Origin: JBBKWH01 sp037968855
Lineage (GTDB): Bacteria; Pseudomonadota; Gammaproteobacteria; Pseudomonadales; Moraxellaceae
NCBI GenBank assembly: GCA_037968855.1
Contig: JBBKWH010000100.1
Location: 1 to 21,194, forward strand
Length of the DNA stretch: 21,194 nt
Direction: 5' to 3'
The notes under the pieces were generated by a model, which saw nothing but the letters and a program-made list of their open reading frames with translations, did no database searches and was not told the origin of the DNA. Within the stretch, counting starts at the first letter, position 1. Every line of letters begins with the position of its first letter. The translations under genes and the position numbers were made by a program. Below are positions 14,387 to 21,194 of this stretch, piece after piece.

Positions 14387-15070
14387 TCATGACTTGGGCG
14401 ATATCAGCACATTACGATGTGACTCAAGGTACTGTAGTCTGGCGATGATCTGACCATATTTTGCTTTGACATCGTCTTGGCGCTTTTGAAGCGCACTGAT
14501 GTTGTTTTGCATTTGAGCGATTTGTTCGCGTTTATCCGCCATCCGCTGACTAACGGCTGCAGGGATTGGTTTTTGGCGTCGTTCGTAAGCGGCGGCGGCG
14601 GCTACATCTGTGGCGAGTTCCATCTGCATCGTGGCTAACTGAGTGCCAAGATATTGTGTGCGCCCACTCATGTCTAATAACAGTTGATCTCGCTTGGCTG
14701 CTGCTTGTGTCGACGAGACGTGAGCAGCAATCAGATTTCGGTCGTCTTGCCGTTTGGCTTCTATGCGTTCGCGTTCAGATTTGGCTCGCTCATAAGACTC
14801 AGGTGAAAAAGGCGGAACACGCTTAATCACCAGCATGCTGCCATTTAATGCTTCATAGCCATTCTTGACGTGCTCTTGCGTAATCACGCTACTGAGCGTT
14901 GGCGTGCCATTGCTATTGTAATAACGATACCAGCGCGCTTTGACTTCATCATTTTTGCTGCTGTTGTTCGCGGCATGCACAGGTGTGGGTGCCAGAATTA
15001 GGCATGCGGGTGTGGCTAGCACGGCCACGAGCAATACGTATGGAGTGAGTCCAGTTGCGATAAATTTCAT
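14387..15070 (-). CDS. Exported DUF4124-like coiled-coil protein
   Basis: The 227-residue protein begins MKFIATGLTPYVLL with a long signal peptide ending near PVHAANN (about residue 33), so it is probably periplasmic. Residues 47-90 (ARWYRYYNSNGTPTLSSVI and GYEAL) resemble the DUF4124 beta-rich domain (aromatic-rich, residue-for-residue 'W-Y-NS-G-P--S' pattern). From about 90 to 215 it is a charged, heptad-like helix (QMQNNISALQKRQDDV), likely a coiled coil. ATG 15070 is chosen over 15121 because GGAG stands five bases before it and the signal peptide then starts correctly. It is divergent from pilG; the function is unknown, and any link to pili is only positional. Confidence 0.75.
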   Translation of the reverse strand: MKFIATGLTPYVLLVAVLATPACLILAPTPVHAANNSSKNDEVKARWYRYYNSNGTPTLSSVITQEHVKNGYEALNGSMLVIKRVPPFSPESYERAKSERERIEAKRQDDRNLIAAHVSSTQAAAKRDQLLLDMSGRTQYLGTQLATMQMELATDVAAAAAYERRQKPIPAAVSQRMADKREQIAQMQNNISALQKRQDDVKAKYGQIIARLQYLESHRNVLISPKS

Positions 15071-15269
15071 GTGTGCTCCAATTCCAAGCATGTTGCCATC
15101 ATCCCTACCAGAATCCTTCATAGCATACGAATCGACGTGATGGCATAGATAGCATCATAACAGTCTCTATCAAATCGCGTTAGTCAGGGAATCTGTCTAA
15201 GACCAAAGGTTGAATGAATCTGCCAAATATCCTTAATGCGTATTCTGACTGCCGCGACGGCCAACATCG

Positions 15270-15299
15270 TTGGCAAGCCACGATGAACTGTGCTAAAAG
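15270..15299 (+). promoter_or_regulatory. Possible sigma70 promoter for the pil-chp operon
   Basis: TTGGCA and TGCTAAAAG (extended -10-like) are separated by 18 bp, about 75 bp before pilG. It is the best candidate in the 304-bp gap between the divergent gene and pilG. The -10 has 4 of 6 consensus bases. Confidence 0.35.
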
Positions 15300-15374
15300 A
15301 TGAGCTAACATGCGGGATACAGATACATCCCATTTACGTACGTGCAACATTGCGTTATCAGGAAGATCGAACCA

Positions 15375-15764
15375 ATGGAAGAAAATTTTGATGGTCTAAA
15401 AGTAATGGTAATCGACGATTCGAAAACCATTCGACGTACAGCAGAAACCTTGCTACAAAAAGCAGGCTGTACCGTATTCACCGCAGTAGACGGCTTTGAT
15501 GCACTGGCCAAAATTGCTGATTCCAGCCCAGATATTATCTTTGTGGACATCATGATGCCCCGTTTGGATGGATATCAAACGTGTGCGCTGATCAAGAACA
15601 ATCAAACCTTTAAACAGACGCCAGTCATTATGCTGTCCTCAAAAGACGGTTTGTTTGATAAAGCCAAAGGCCGCATCGTTGGTTCTGATGAATACTTGAC
15701 CAAGCCGTTCAGCAAAGAAGAGCTGTTTAGTGCCATTCGTCAGCATGTCAATGTGAATGCTTAA
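15375..15764 (+). CDS. pilG: Twitching motility response regulator PilG
   Basis: Single-domain CheY-like receiver, 129 residues. Acidic pocket D14-D15 (VIDDSKT), phospho-acceptor D58 (FVDIMMPRLDG) and K110 (YLTKPF) are intact. In Pseudomonas PilG promotes pilus extension through PilB and activates CyaB. ATG 15375 is preferred to 15342 because AGGAAG precedes it and MEENFDGLKVMVIDDS is the family N-terminus. First gene of the Pil-Chp operon, 11 bp before pilH. Confidence 0.94.
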   Translation: MEENFDGLKVMVIDDSKTIRRTAETLLQKAGCTVFTAVDGFDALAKIADSSPDIIFVDIMMPRLDGYQTCALIKNNQTFKQTPVIMLSSKDGLFDKAKGRIVGSDEYLTKPFSKEELFSAIRQHVNVNA

Positions 15765-15775
15765 GGAGGGCGCTC

Positions 15776-16144
15776 ATGGCTCGTATTCTGGTAGTAGACG
15801 ATTCGCCGACTGAGACGTTTCGTTTTCGCGAAATTTTGCAACGTAATGGCCACGAAGTATTAGAGGCGAGCAATGGTGCTGATGGTGTAGCCATGGCACG
15901 TGCTGAGCTGCCTGATATGGTGTTGATGGATGTGGTGATGCCAGGGATGAATGGCTTTCAAGCCACGCGCCAAATCACGCGTGGTGCCGAGACTTCCAGT
16001 ATTCCGGTAGTCATTGTCAGCACCAAAGATCAAGAAACCGATCGGGTCTGGGGCAAGCGTCAAGGTGCACGAGATTATCTGACCAAGCCGATTGAAGAAG
16101 GCGCATTGATGCGAGTGATCAATCAGCTCTTGATGGCGAATTAA
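15776..16144 (+). CDS. pilH: Twitching motility response regulator PilH
   Basis: Second CheY-like receiver of the system, 122 residues, with D8-D9, phospho-acceptor D52 (LMDVVMPGMNG) and K104 (YLTKPI). In Pseudomonas PilH opposes PilG and favours retraction or resets signalling. A very strong ribosome site (AAGGAGG) precedes the ATG, stronger than that of pilG, which may favour more PilH than PilG. Confidence 0.94.
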   Translation: MARILVVDDSPTETFRFREILQRNGHEVLEASNGADGVAMARAELPDMVLMDVVMPGMNGFQATRQITRGAETSSIPVVIVSTKDQETDRVWGKRQGARDYLTKPIEEGALMRVINQLLMAN

Positions 16145-16146
16145 TT

Positions 16147-16677
16147 ATGGCGGCGCGCGGTTTTATCGAGCTGTTGCGTCTTGCTGAGCGAGGGCGGCAA
16201 CGGCTACGTGGTGGCCAAGATGGCTTAGATGGTCGTTGGTCTGGTGTCGCATTTGTCCTCAATAAGACGTACTTCGTTGCTCCTTTAGGTGAAGTCTCTG
16301 AAGTTCTTAATGTACCGGACACTACCAGTGTACCCGGTACACAAAAGTGGTTACGTGGCCTCGCCAATGTGCGGGGCCGTTTGTTACCGATATCAGATTT
16401 GGCGCTGTTTGTTGGATCTGAGGCTGTCACGATGGATGCCAAACGCAAGGTCATGGTGATTGACCAAGCGGAGTTGTTTGGTGGTGTGGTCGTTGATGAA
16501 GTGCTGGGTATTCAGCACTTTATGAAAAATAGTTATTTTGGATCAACCAACGTCTCAGATATGGGTGTTGCACCTTATGTGCAAGGATATTTTGAGCGAG
16601 ATGGCCAGCAATGGCACGTATTTATGCCAAGTCGGCTGGCTGCGGATCCACGTTTTTTGAATGCAGCAATCCTGTAA
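16147..16677 (+). CDS. pilI: CheW-like adaptor PilI
   Basis: Couples receptor PilJ to kinase ChpA at the inner face of the membrane. The 176-residue protein is one CheW domain after a basic N-terminal helix (RLAERGRQRLRGG). WLRGLANVRGRLLPISDL is the characteristic CheW core, and VLGIQHF the late strand motif. It starts two bases after the pilH stop with no clear ribosome site, implying coupled translation. Confidence 0.92.
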   Translation: MAARGFIELLRLAERGRQRLRGGQDGLDGRWSGVAFVLNKTYFVAPLGEVSEVLNVPDTTSVPGTQKWLRGLANVRGRLLPISDLALFVGSEAVTMDAKRKVMVIDQAELFGGVVVDEVLGIQHFMKNSYFGSTNVSDMGVAPYVQGYFERDGQQWHVFMPSRLAADPRFLNAAIL

Positions 16678-16726
16678 AATAGCGGGCAATGGAAAAACCT
16701 GAAGAAAGTATTAGGGAGCAGGGGTA

Positions 16727-18859
16727 ATGAGTTCTGGTTTGAAGAAAACAGCAGGTCCTTCGACCAAGTCTAAGCGCGTAAATCCCATGGCCAGCTATTG
16801 GACACGGACCGCTGAGATTTTTGGTGATCCAAAACAAGCAAAACCATGGATGTGGGCGGGTCTGGTTTCAGCCTTAATTACCCTTGCATCCTTCTTTTAT
16901 CTATTCTACAGCGTACCTCGTAGTAACATTTTGATTAAAGATGTGGGCGAGCTGCGCGTGTTGTCACAGCAGGTGGCAAAGAATGCGACAGAAGCATCGA
17001 CAGGTGGGACGGATGAGTCATTTGTTAACTTGCGCAATTCGCAAAAGCAATTTAACGAACGCTTAGCCAACGTGCATGCCATTTATGGCAAGTCAGGCGA
17101 TGACATCGACCAAGTCAATAGGTCGTGGGCCAGCATTAATGCCAAGGTCAACGACATTCTATCGAACCAACAAACCGTTAACGAGCTACATGATCTGGGT
17201 GTGTCTATTTCGGAAGTGATTCCGGAGATGCAGGCCGAGTACAACTTGATCGTGGATGGCATGGTGCGTGCCGGATCTGCTGGTAGCCAAGTAGCATTGG
17301 CCAAAAACCAAGCCTTGTTGTCTGAGCGTATTTTGCGTTCTATTAACTCGGTGTTGACTGGCGATGAAGGCTCCGTGGCATCTGCCGATGACTTTAGTAC
17401 CGATGCCGAAGACTTTGGCCGGTTCTTGGATGGTCAGTTAAATGGTGATGCAGCACTTGGTGTGTTGCGTATCAATGATCCTGATCTGCGTGCATCATTG
17501 GACTCGATTAAAGAGTCGTATGAAGAAGTGATTCGTAGTGCCGCCAGTCGTATTTTGGTTAGCTCACCACAGATTTATCAAGTGCGTGACTCGTCTAGCA
17601 AATTGTTTGTTGAATCGGGCACATTGCTAAAGCAGCTCAACGGACTGTCTGAGAATGTAACCAATAACCTGCGTAACTTGATTCCTGGCGTCTTGATGCT
17701 GTTGGGCTTGGCTGGTTTGGGCTATGTGTTCTGGCGTTTGTTTGCTATGCGTTCACGGATTGACCAAGATCGTGCCTTGCAAGAAACCCAACGTCAACGT
17801 CGTGAAGCCGAACTAGAGGCTGAGCGCGCGCGTCAAATTCAAGACGAAAACGAGCGGAACCAAACCGCGATTTTGCGTTTGCTTGACGAACTCGGTGACT
17901 TGGCAGACGGTGACTTGACCATTAACGCCACGGTGTCTGAAGACTTTACCGGCGCGATTGCTGACTCGGTTAACTTCGCTATTGACCAATTGCGTTTGCT
18001 GGTTTCTGCGATTAACACCACCGCATTGCGCGTGGCTGAGTCCTCTCAGGATACCCAGACCACAGCCATGCAGTTGGCCGAAGCATCAGAACATCAAGCG
18101 CAAGAAATTGCCGGTGCATCTGCTGCGGTGAACGAAATGGCAGTGTCGATTGACCAAGTATCGGCTAACGCGATGGAGTCTGCATCGGTTGCGGATCGCT
18201 CGGTTGCGATTGCATATAACGGTGGTGAAGTGGTTCAGCGCTCGATTGAGGGTATGGACACGATTCGTGAGCAGATTCAAGAAACTGCAAAACGGATTAA
18301 ACGCTTGGGTGAGTCGTCACAAGAGATTGGTGACATCGTCTCGCTGATTAACGATATTGCCGACCAAACCAACATTTTGGCCTTGAACGCTGCGATTCAG
18401 GCATCGATGGCGGGTGAAGCCGGTCGTGGTTTTGCGGTGGTTGCCGATGAAGTTCAGCGTCTTGCAGAACGTTCAGCAGCAGCAACCAAGCAGATTGAAG
18501 GCTTGGTTAAAACCATTCAGACCGATACCAACGAAGCGGTTATCTCGATGGAGCAAACCACATCTGAAGTTGTACGCGGTGCGCGTTTGGCAAAAGATGC
18601 GGGTGTTGCACTGGGTGAAGTACAGGCCGTTTCGCGGACATTGGCAGATTTGATTCAGAACATTTCCAACGCTGCGCGCCAACAGGCTGCATCGGCTGGT
18701 CATATCTCTAACACCATGAACATCATTCAAGAAATCACCACACAGACCACGGCAGGTACCATTGCCACGGCGCGTTCGGTTGGTAACTTGGCTGAAATGG
18801 CGGTTGAACTGCGTGATTCTGTATCGGGCTTTACATTGCCGGATGAGCAGATGATTTAA
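16727..18859 (+). CDS. pilJ: Type IV pilus methyl-accepting chemotaxis protein PilJ
   Basis: Receptor of the Pil-Chp system, thought to sense PilA/surface contact. The 710-residue protein has a cytoplasmic N-terminal tail, TM1 at about 41-61, a periplasmic region to about 315 with two PilJ-type helical repeats, TM2 at about 317-338, a HAMP-like linker and coiled coil, then the signalling domain. The hairpin tip is nearly textbook (QTNILALNAAIQASMAGEA, then GRGFAVVADEVQRLAERS). GGGAGCAGGGG provides a good ribosome site. The PilK-type methyltransferase gene follows after 17 bp. Confidence 0.95.
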   Translation: MSSGLKKTAGPSTKSKRVNPMASYWTRTAEIFGDPKQAKPWMWAGLVSALITLASFFYLFYSVPRSNILIKDVGELRVLSQQVAKNATEASTGGTDESFVNLRNSQKQFNERLANVHAIYGKSGDDIDQVNRSWASINAKVNDILSNQQTVNELHDLGVSISEVIPEMQAEYNLIVDGMVRAGSAGSQVALAKNQALLSERILRSINSVLTGDEGSVASADDFSTDAEDFGRFLDGQLNGDAALGVLRINDPDLRASLDSIKESYEEVIRSAASRILVSSPQIYQVRDSSSKLFVESGTLLKQLNGLSENVTNNLRNLIPGVLMLLGLAGLGYVFWRLFAMRSRIDQDRALQETQRQRREAELEAERARQIQDENERNQTAILRLLDELGDLADGDLTINATVSEDFTGAIADSVNFAIDQLRLLVSAINTTALRVAESSQDTQTTAMQLAEASEHQAQEIAGASAAVNEMAVSIDQVSANAMESASVADRSVAIAYNGGEVVQRSIEGMDTIREQIQETAKRIKRLGESSQEIGDIVSLINDIADQTNILALNAAIQASMAGEAGRGFAVVADEVQRLAERSAAATKQIEGLVKTIQTDTNEAVISMEQTTSEVVRGARLAKDAGVALGEVQAVSRTLADLIQNISNAARQQAASAGHISNTMNIIQEITTQTTAGTIATARSVGNLAEMAVELRDSVSGFTLPDEQMI

Positions 18860-18876
18860 AGGCTGGAGCAGGACGC

Positions 18877-19680
18877 ATGGCCGGAGCTGTCAGGGAAGGA
18901 ATGAGTGTTGAGCAGTCATCACTCTGGTTGTCATTGATTGAGTCACGGATTGGCATGGTGCTACCCGTGATTCAGCATCGACTGTTTGAAAGTCGCGTCT
19001 TTGACCGGATGCAAGTCTGGTCAATGGACATGGACAGTTACTATCAGTTGGTCAAACGAGATCGTAGTGAGTGGCAACAGTTGGCAGAAGCCTTGGTGGT
19101 TCACGAGACTGCCTTTTTTCGCCACATGCCGTCATACGATTTGGTTGGCTCGCATTTGTCCAGACTAAATCGTGATGCTCAGTTGTGGAGTGTGGGTTGT
19201 GCAACCGGCGAAGAGGCATGGTCCTTGGCAATGGTTGCCCGTAATCAGTGCTTAAAGTCATTTCGACTGATGGCCACTGATATTAGCAATCAAGCACTGG
19301 CGATTGCCCGTCAACGAATCTATCCCAAGCGTAAAGCTGAGGCGATTCCGGCGGGTTTGCGGAATCGTTATGGACGCGACTTGCCTGATGGCCATTGGCA
19401 AGTCAGTGCAACCTTAGCGGTAAATGTCAGTTTTCAAATTTTTAACCTCATGGATATTAGTAGTGCGCCATTTCGTCGTCTGGATGTGATTTTTTGCCAG
19501 AATGTTCTGATTTACTTTAGAAAGTTTGATCGACGGGATATTTTAGACGCACTGGTTCAGCGATTAGAACTCGGTGGTATTTTGGTCTTAGGGCCGGGTG
19601 AGATGGCGGATTGGTCACACCCACAGGTCAAGCGTATTGACCATGCGGGTACACTGGCCTTTGAGAGAATCAAGTCATGA
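18877..19680 (+). CDS. pilK: Receptor methyltransferase PilK (CheR family)
   Basis: SAM-dependent glutamate methyltransferase expected to act on PilJ. The 267-residue protein carries ETAFFRH (77-83), the SAM-binding GCATGEE (107-113), the acidic ATDIS (133-137) and FCQNVLIYF near 207-214, the order seen in CheR proteins. Start 18877 has GGAG eight bases upstream; ATG 18901, preceded by AGGGAAGGA, is a real alternative that would remove eight residues. Pseudomonas has pilK in this place, while Acinetobacter clusters, as far as I recall, lack it. Confidence 0.92.
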   Translation: MAGAVREGMSVEQSSLWLSLIESRIGMVLPVIQHRLFESRVFDRMQVWSMDMDSYYQLVKRDRSEWQQLAEALVVHETAFFRHMPSYDLVGSHLSRLNRDAQLWSVGCATGEEAWSLAMVARNQCLKSFRLMATDISNQALAIARQRIYPKRKAEAIPAGLRNRYGRDLPDGHWQVSATLAVNVSFQIFNLMDISSAPFRRLDVIFCQNVLIYFRKFDRRDILDALVQRLELGGILVLGPGEMADWSHPQVKRIDHAGTLAFERIKS

Positions 19681-19712
19681 GGGTCTCGGACCCCAAGAGC
19701 ATAAAGCAATGA
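19677..19712 (+). CDS. Possible 11-codon coupling ORF bridging pilK and chpA
   Basis: ATG 19677 overlaps the pilK stop (ATGA), and the reading frame (MRVSDPKSIKQ) ends in a TGA that overlaps the chpA start (ATGA at 19709). A hairpin GGGTC-TCG-GACCC (19681-19693) lies inside it. The arrangement could carry ribosomes across the 28-bp gap and open the hairpin. GAGAG lies about nine bases before the ATG. It may be coincidence. Confidence 0.25.
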   Translation: MRVSDPKSIKQ

Positions 19713-21194
19713 ATCAGCAACAATCTTATATCGCTTTAGATTGGGTCAAGGAAGCCCTTGACGAAACGTTGAACGAGATCCGTTCTTCGATTGAACACGC
19801 CGAACGTCCAGAAGCGTTGTTACCGATTCGTGAGGCACTACATCAAGTCAGCGGTACGCTGCAGATGACGCAATTGGCTGAGCCATTGGTGCTGGCCGAG
19901 ACGCTAGAGCAATTGGCCCAGTCGATTGTCGATGGCGATACGCCAATGAGCATCTTGTCAGAGTTGGCATTGGGTGTGGATCTGCTGCGTGATGAGCTAG
20001 AGCAGTTACAGCGTACCAAGCGTAGCCACTCAGTGGCGATTTATCGCATGATTCATCATTTTCGGCCTTTGCTGGCGCGTGATCCGCTGCGTCAGCGCGA
20101 ATGGCTAAAGCCCGATTTATCTTTGATTATTGGCTCAAACTGGCAGTCCACGCCGTTAACAGCGGATGATCGTCACTTGCTTGGTCGCGCCATGCGTTAT
20201 TACATGCAGCGCGTTTTAAATGACTGCATGAGCTTGGCTGATTGGCGAGCGCTTGCCAATATTGCAACCTATGCTCAAAACGGTGCTAAGACGATTCAGC
20301 AGGCGGCATTGTGGCGATTGGTCAGCATTATTTATTTAGAGCTTGAACAATCGAAGGATGCACCAAGTGCAGCTTTACGTCAGTTGATGGTGCGTTTGGA
20401 GCGTAGCCTTGAACATGATGTTGATGATGAGGCGTTGCTGGCGGATACCTTAATCCAGTTGGGTGAGCGCGAGGTATTGTTGACCAGTAGCGCCCGTGAG
20501 ATTCGGCAGGCTTTTGGTCTAGATGCGCCTACTGAGGCTGGTGTCACGCCACGACTGCTAGAGTCTGTCAGCCTATTGATACAAAACACCCGTCAGAACC
20601 TCAACGAAAAAAGTAGCGATGCAGCCTTGGCTTTGGCCGAAGCGGTTCGTTTGTTGGATGTGGCAGGCTGGAGTAGCTTAAGTGGGGTGGCTCAACATGC
20701 CTTGATGCAACTGACCGAACGTAAACTGCTGCCGGCTCAAGCCATGGATCAAGTGGATGAGATGCTTGAGGTTTTGAGCGCTCAGCTACAGCAAACCATT
20801 GCCATGATGTCGCAAGATAATCGTGATAGCCATGCCATTAATGATGCCCGTCATGCGGCTGTGCGTGAGTCACGTGCAGCACTAGAATCAGTTAAAGAAG
20901 CCATGTCTGCATACAACAGCAGCCATTGGCAGGCAGATGCATTGACGGCAGTGCCTGAACAACTGAATCTGGTCCGTGGCGTTTTTATTATTTTGGCATT
21001 GGATCGACCGGCTGCTTTGGTTGAACAGATGGCCCAATTGTTCTCTCAGACCGTCATTCAGCCAGCATTTAAACCAAATTGGCGTCAGGCTGACTTGTTG
21101 GCAGATATGGTGTCTGGCATTGAGTATTACTTGGACCAGTTGGCGGTTCATTATCAAGATGATCGTATTTTGGATCGTGTTGACCAATCGCTGA
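19709..21194 (+). CDS. chpA: Chemotaxis-type histidine kinase ChpA, N-terminal part
   Basis: Hybrid CheA-like kinase with multiple phosphotransfer domains; in Pseudomonas it is over 2000 residues and phosphorylates PilG and PilH. Here about 495 residues are seen and the frame is open at the right edge. The N-terminus MNQQQSYIALDWVKEALDE and LHQVSGTLQMTQL form the first Hpt-like module, with H45 as the possible phospho-acceptor. The rest is helical, including a second module around SVSLLIQNTRQNLNEK. Catalytic, CheW and receiver domains lie outside the window. The ribosome site is poor (AAGAG), consistent with coupling to upstream translation. Confidence 0.93.
   Translation, partial: MNQQQSYIALDWVKEALDETLNEIRSSIEHAERPEALLPIREALHQVSGTLQMTQLAEPLVLAETLEQLAQSIVDGDTPMSILSELALGVDLLRDELEQLQRTKRSHSVAIYRMIHHFRPLLARDPLRQREWLKPDLSLIIGSNWQSTPLTADDRHLLGRAMRYYMQRVLNDCMSLADWRALANIATYAQNGAKTIQQAALWRLVSIIYLELEQSKDAPSAALRQLMVRLERSLEHDVDDEALLADTLIQLGEREVLLTSSAREIRQAFGLDAPTEAGVTPRLLESVSLLIQNTRQNLNEKSSDAALALAEAVRLLDVAGWSSLSGVAQHALMQLTERKLLPAQAMDQVDEMLEVLSAQLQQTIAMMSQDNRDSHAINDARHAAVRESRAALESVKEAMSAYNSSHWQADALTAVPEQLNLVRGVFIILALDRPAALVEQMAQLFSQTVIQPAFKPNWRQADLLADMVSGIEYYLDQLAVHYQDDRILDRVDQSL

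Noticed and set aside
15270..15299. Sigma54 promoter before pilG
   Set aside because: TGGCA is present but the downstream GC element at the required spacing is missing.

Overview
The window looks like chromosome from a Pseudomonadales gammaproteobacterium, most likely Moraxellaceae or a close relative. This is inferred from the Pil-Chp type IV pilus chemosensory cluster, the System I cytochrome c maturation genes and the general style of the proteins. No rRNA or tRNA gene, insertion sequence, integrase or CRISPR array was seen.

Layout. 1-635 (minus): the N-terminal part of an exported alpha/beta hydrolase that runs off the left edge. 636-2092: a long stretch without a convincing protein gene. 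It carries three minus-strand, terminator-ended, GGA-rich repeats (about 905-1063, 1293-1466, 1613-1771) that I read as an array of small RNAs. 2093-5029 (plus): ccmABCDE, closed by a terminator. 5192-6004: a metallo-beta-lactamase-fold hydrolase with its own terminator. 6143-9174: a two-gene operon of an FdhF/YdeP-type molybdopterin oxidoreductase and the sulfurtransferase FdhD. A bidirectional terminator (9206-9237) separates it from a minus-strand RND efflux pair: lipoprotein adaptor 12450-13577, then inner-membrane pump 9254-12388. 14056-14370: a small unknown gene, convergent with an exported DUF4124-like coiled-coil protein (14387-15070, minus). 15375-21194 (plus): pilG-pilH-pilI-pilJ-pilK-chpA, with chpA cut by the right edge.

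How the genes work together. ccmA-E deliver and chaperone heme in the periplasm; the ligation half (ccmF, G, H, I) is not here. FdhD activates the molybdenum cofactor of its operon partner. PilJ is the receptor, PilI the CheW-type coupler, PilK the receptor methyltransferase, ChpA the histidine kinase, and PilG/PilH the response regulators that control twitching motility and, in Pseudomonas, cAMP output.

Most interesting region: 896-1842. Two repeats are 239 bp with 4 differences. The middle repeat is strongly diverged but keeps all six GGA motifs, a GGA-in-loop hairpin, a 7-bp hairpin, the terminator, and an enclosing helix with compensatory base changes. A GacA-box-like palindrome lies about 55-60 nt upstream of the presumed 5' ends of copies 1 and 3. 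The best hypothesis is a tandem family of CsrA/RsmA-binding (CsrB/RsmZ-like) small RNAs. Expression and CsrA binding are inference, not shown by sequence.
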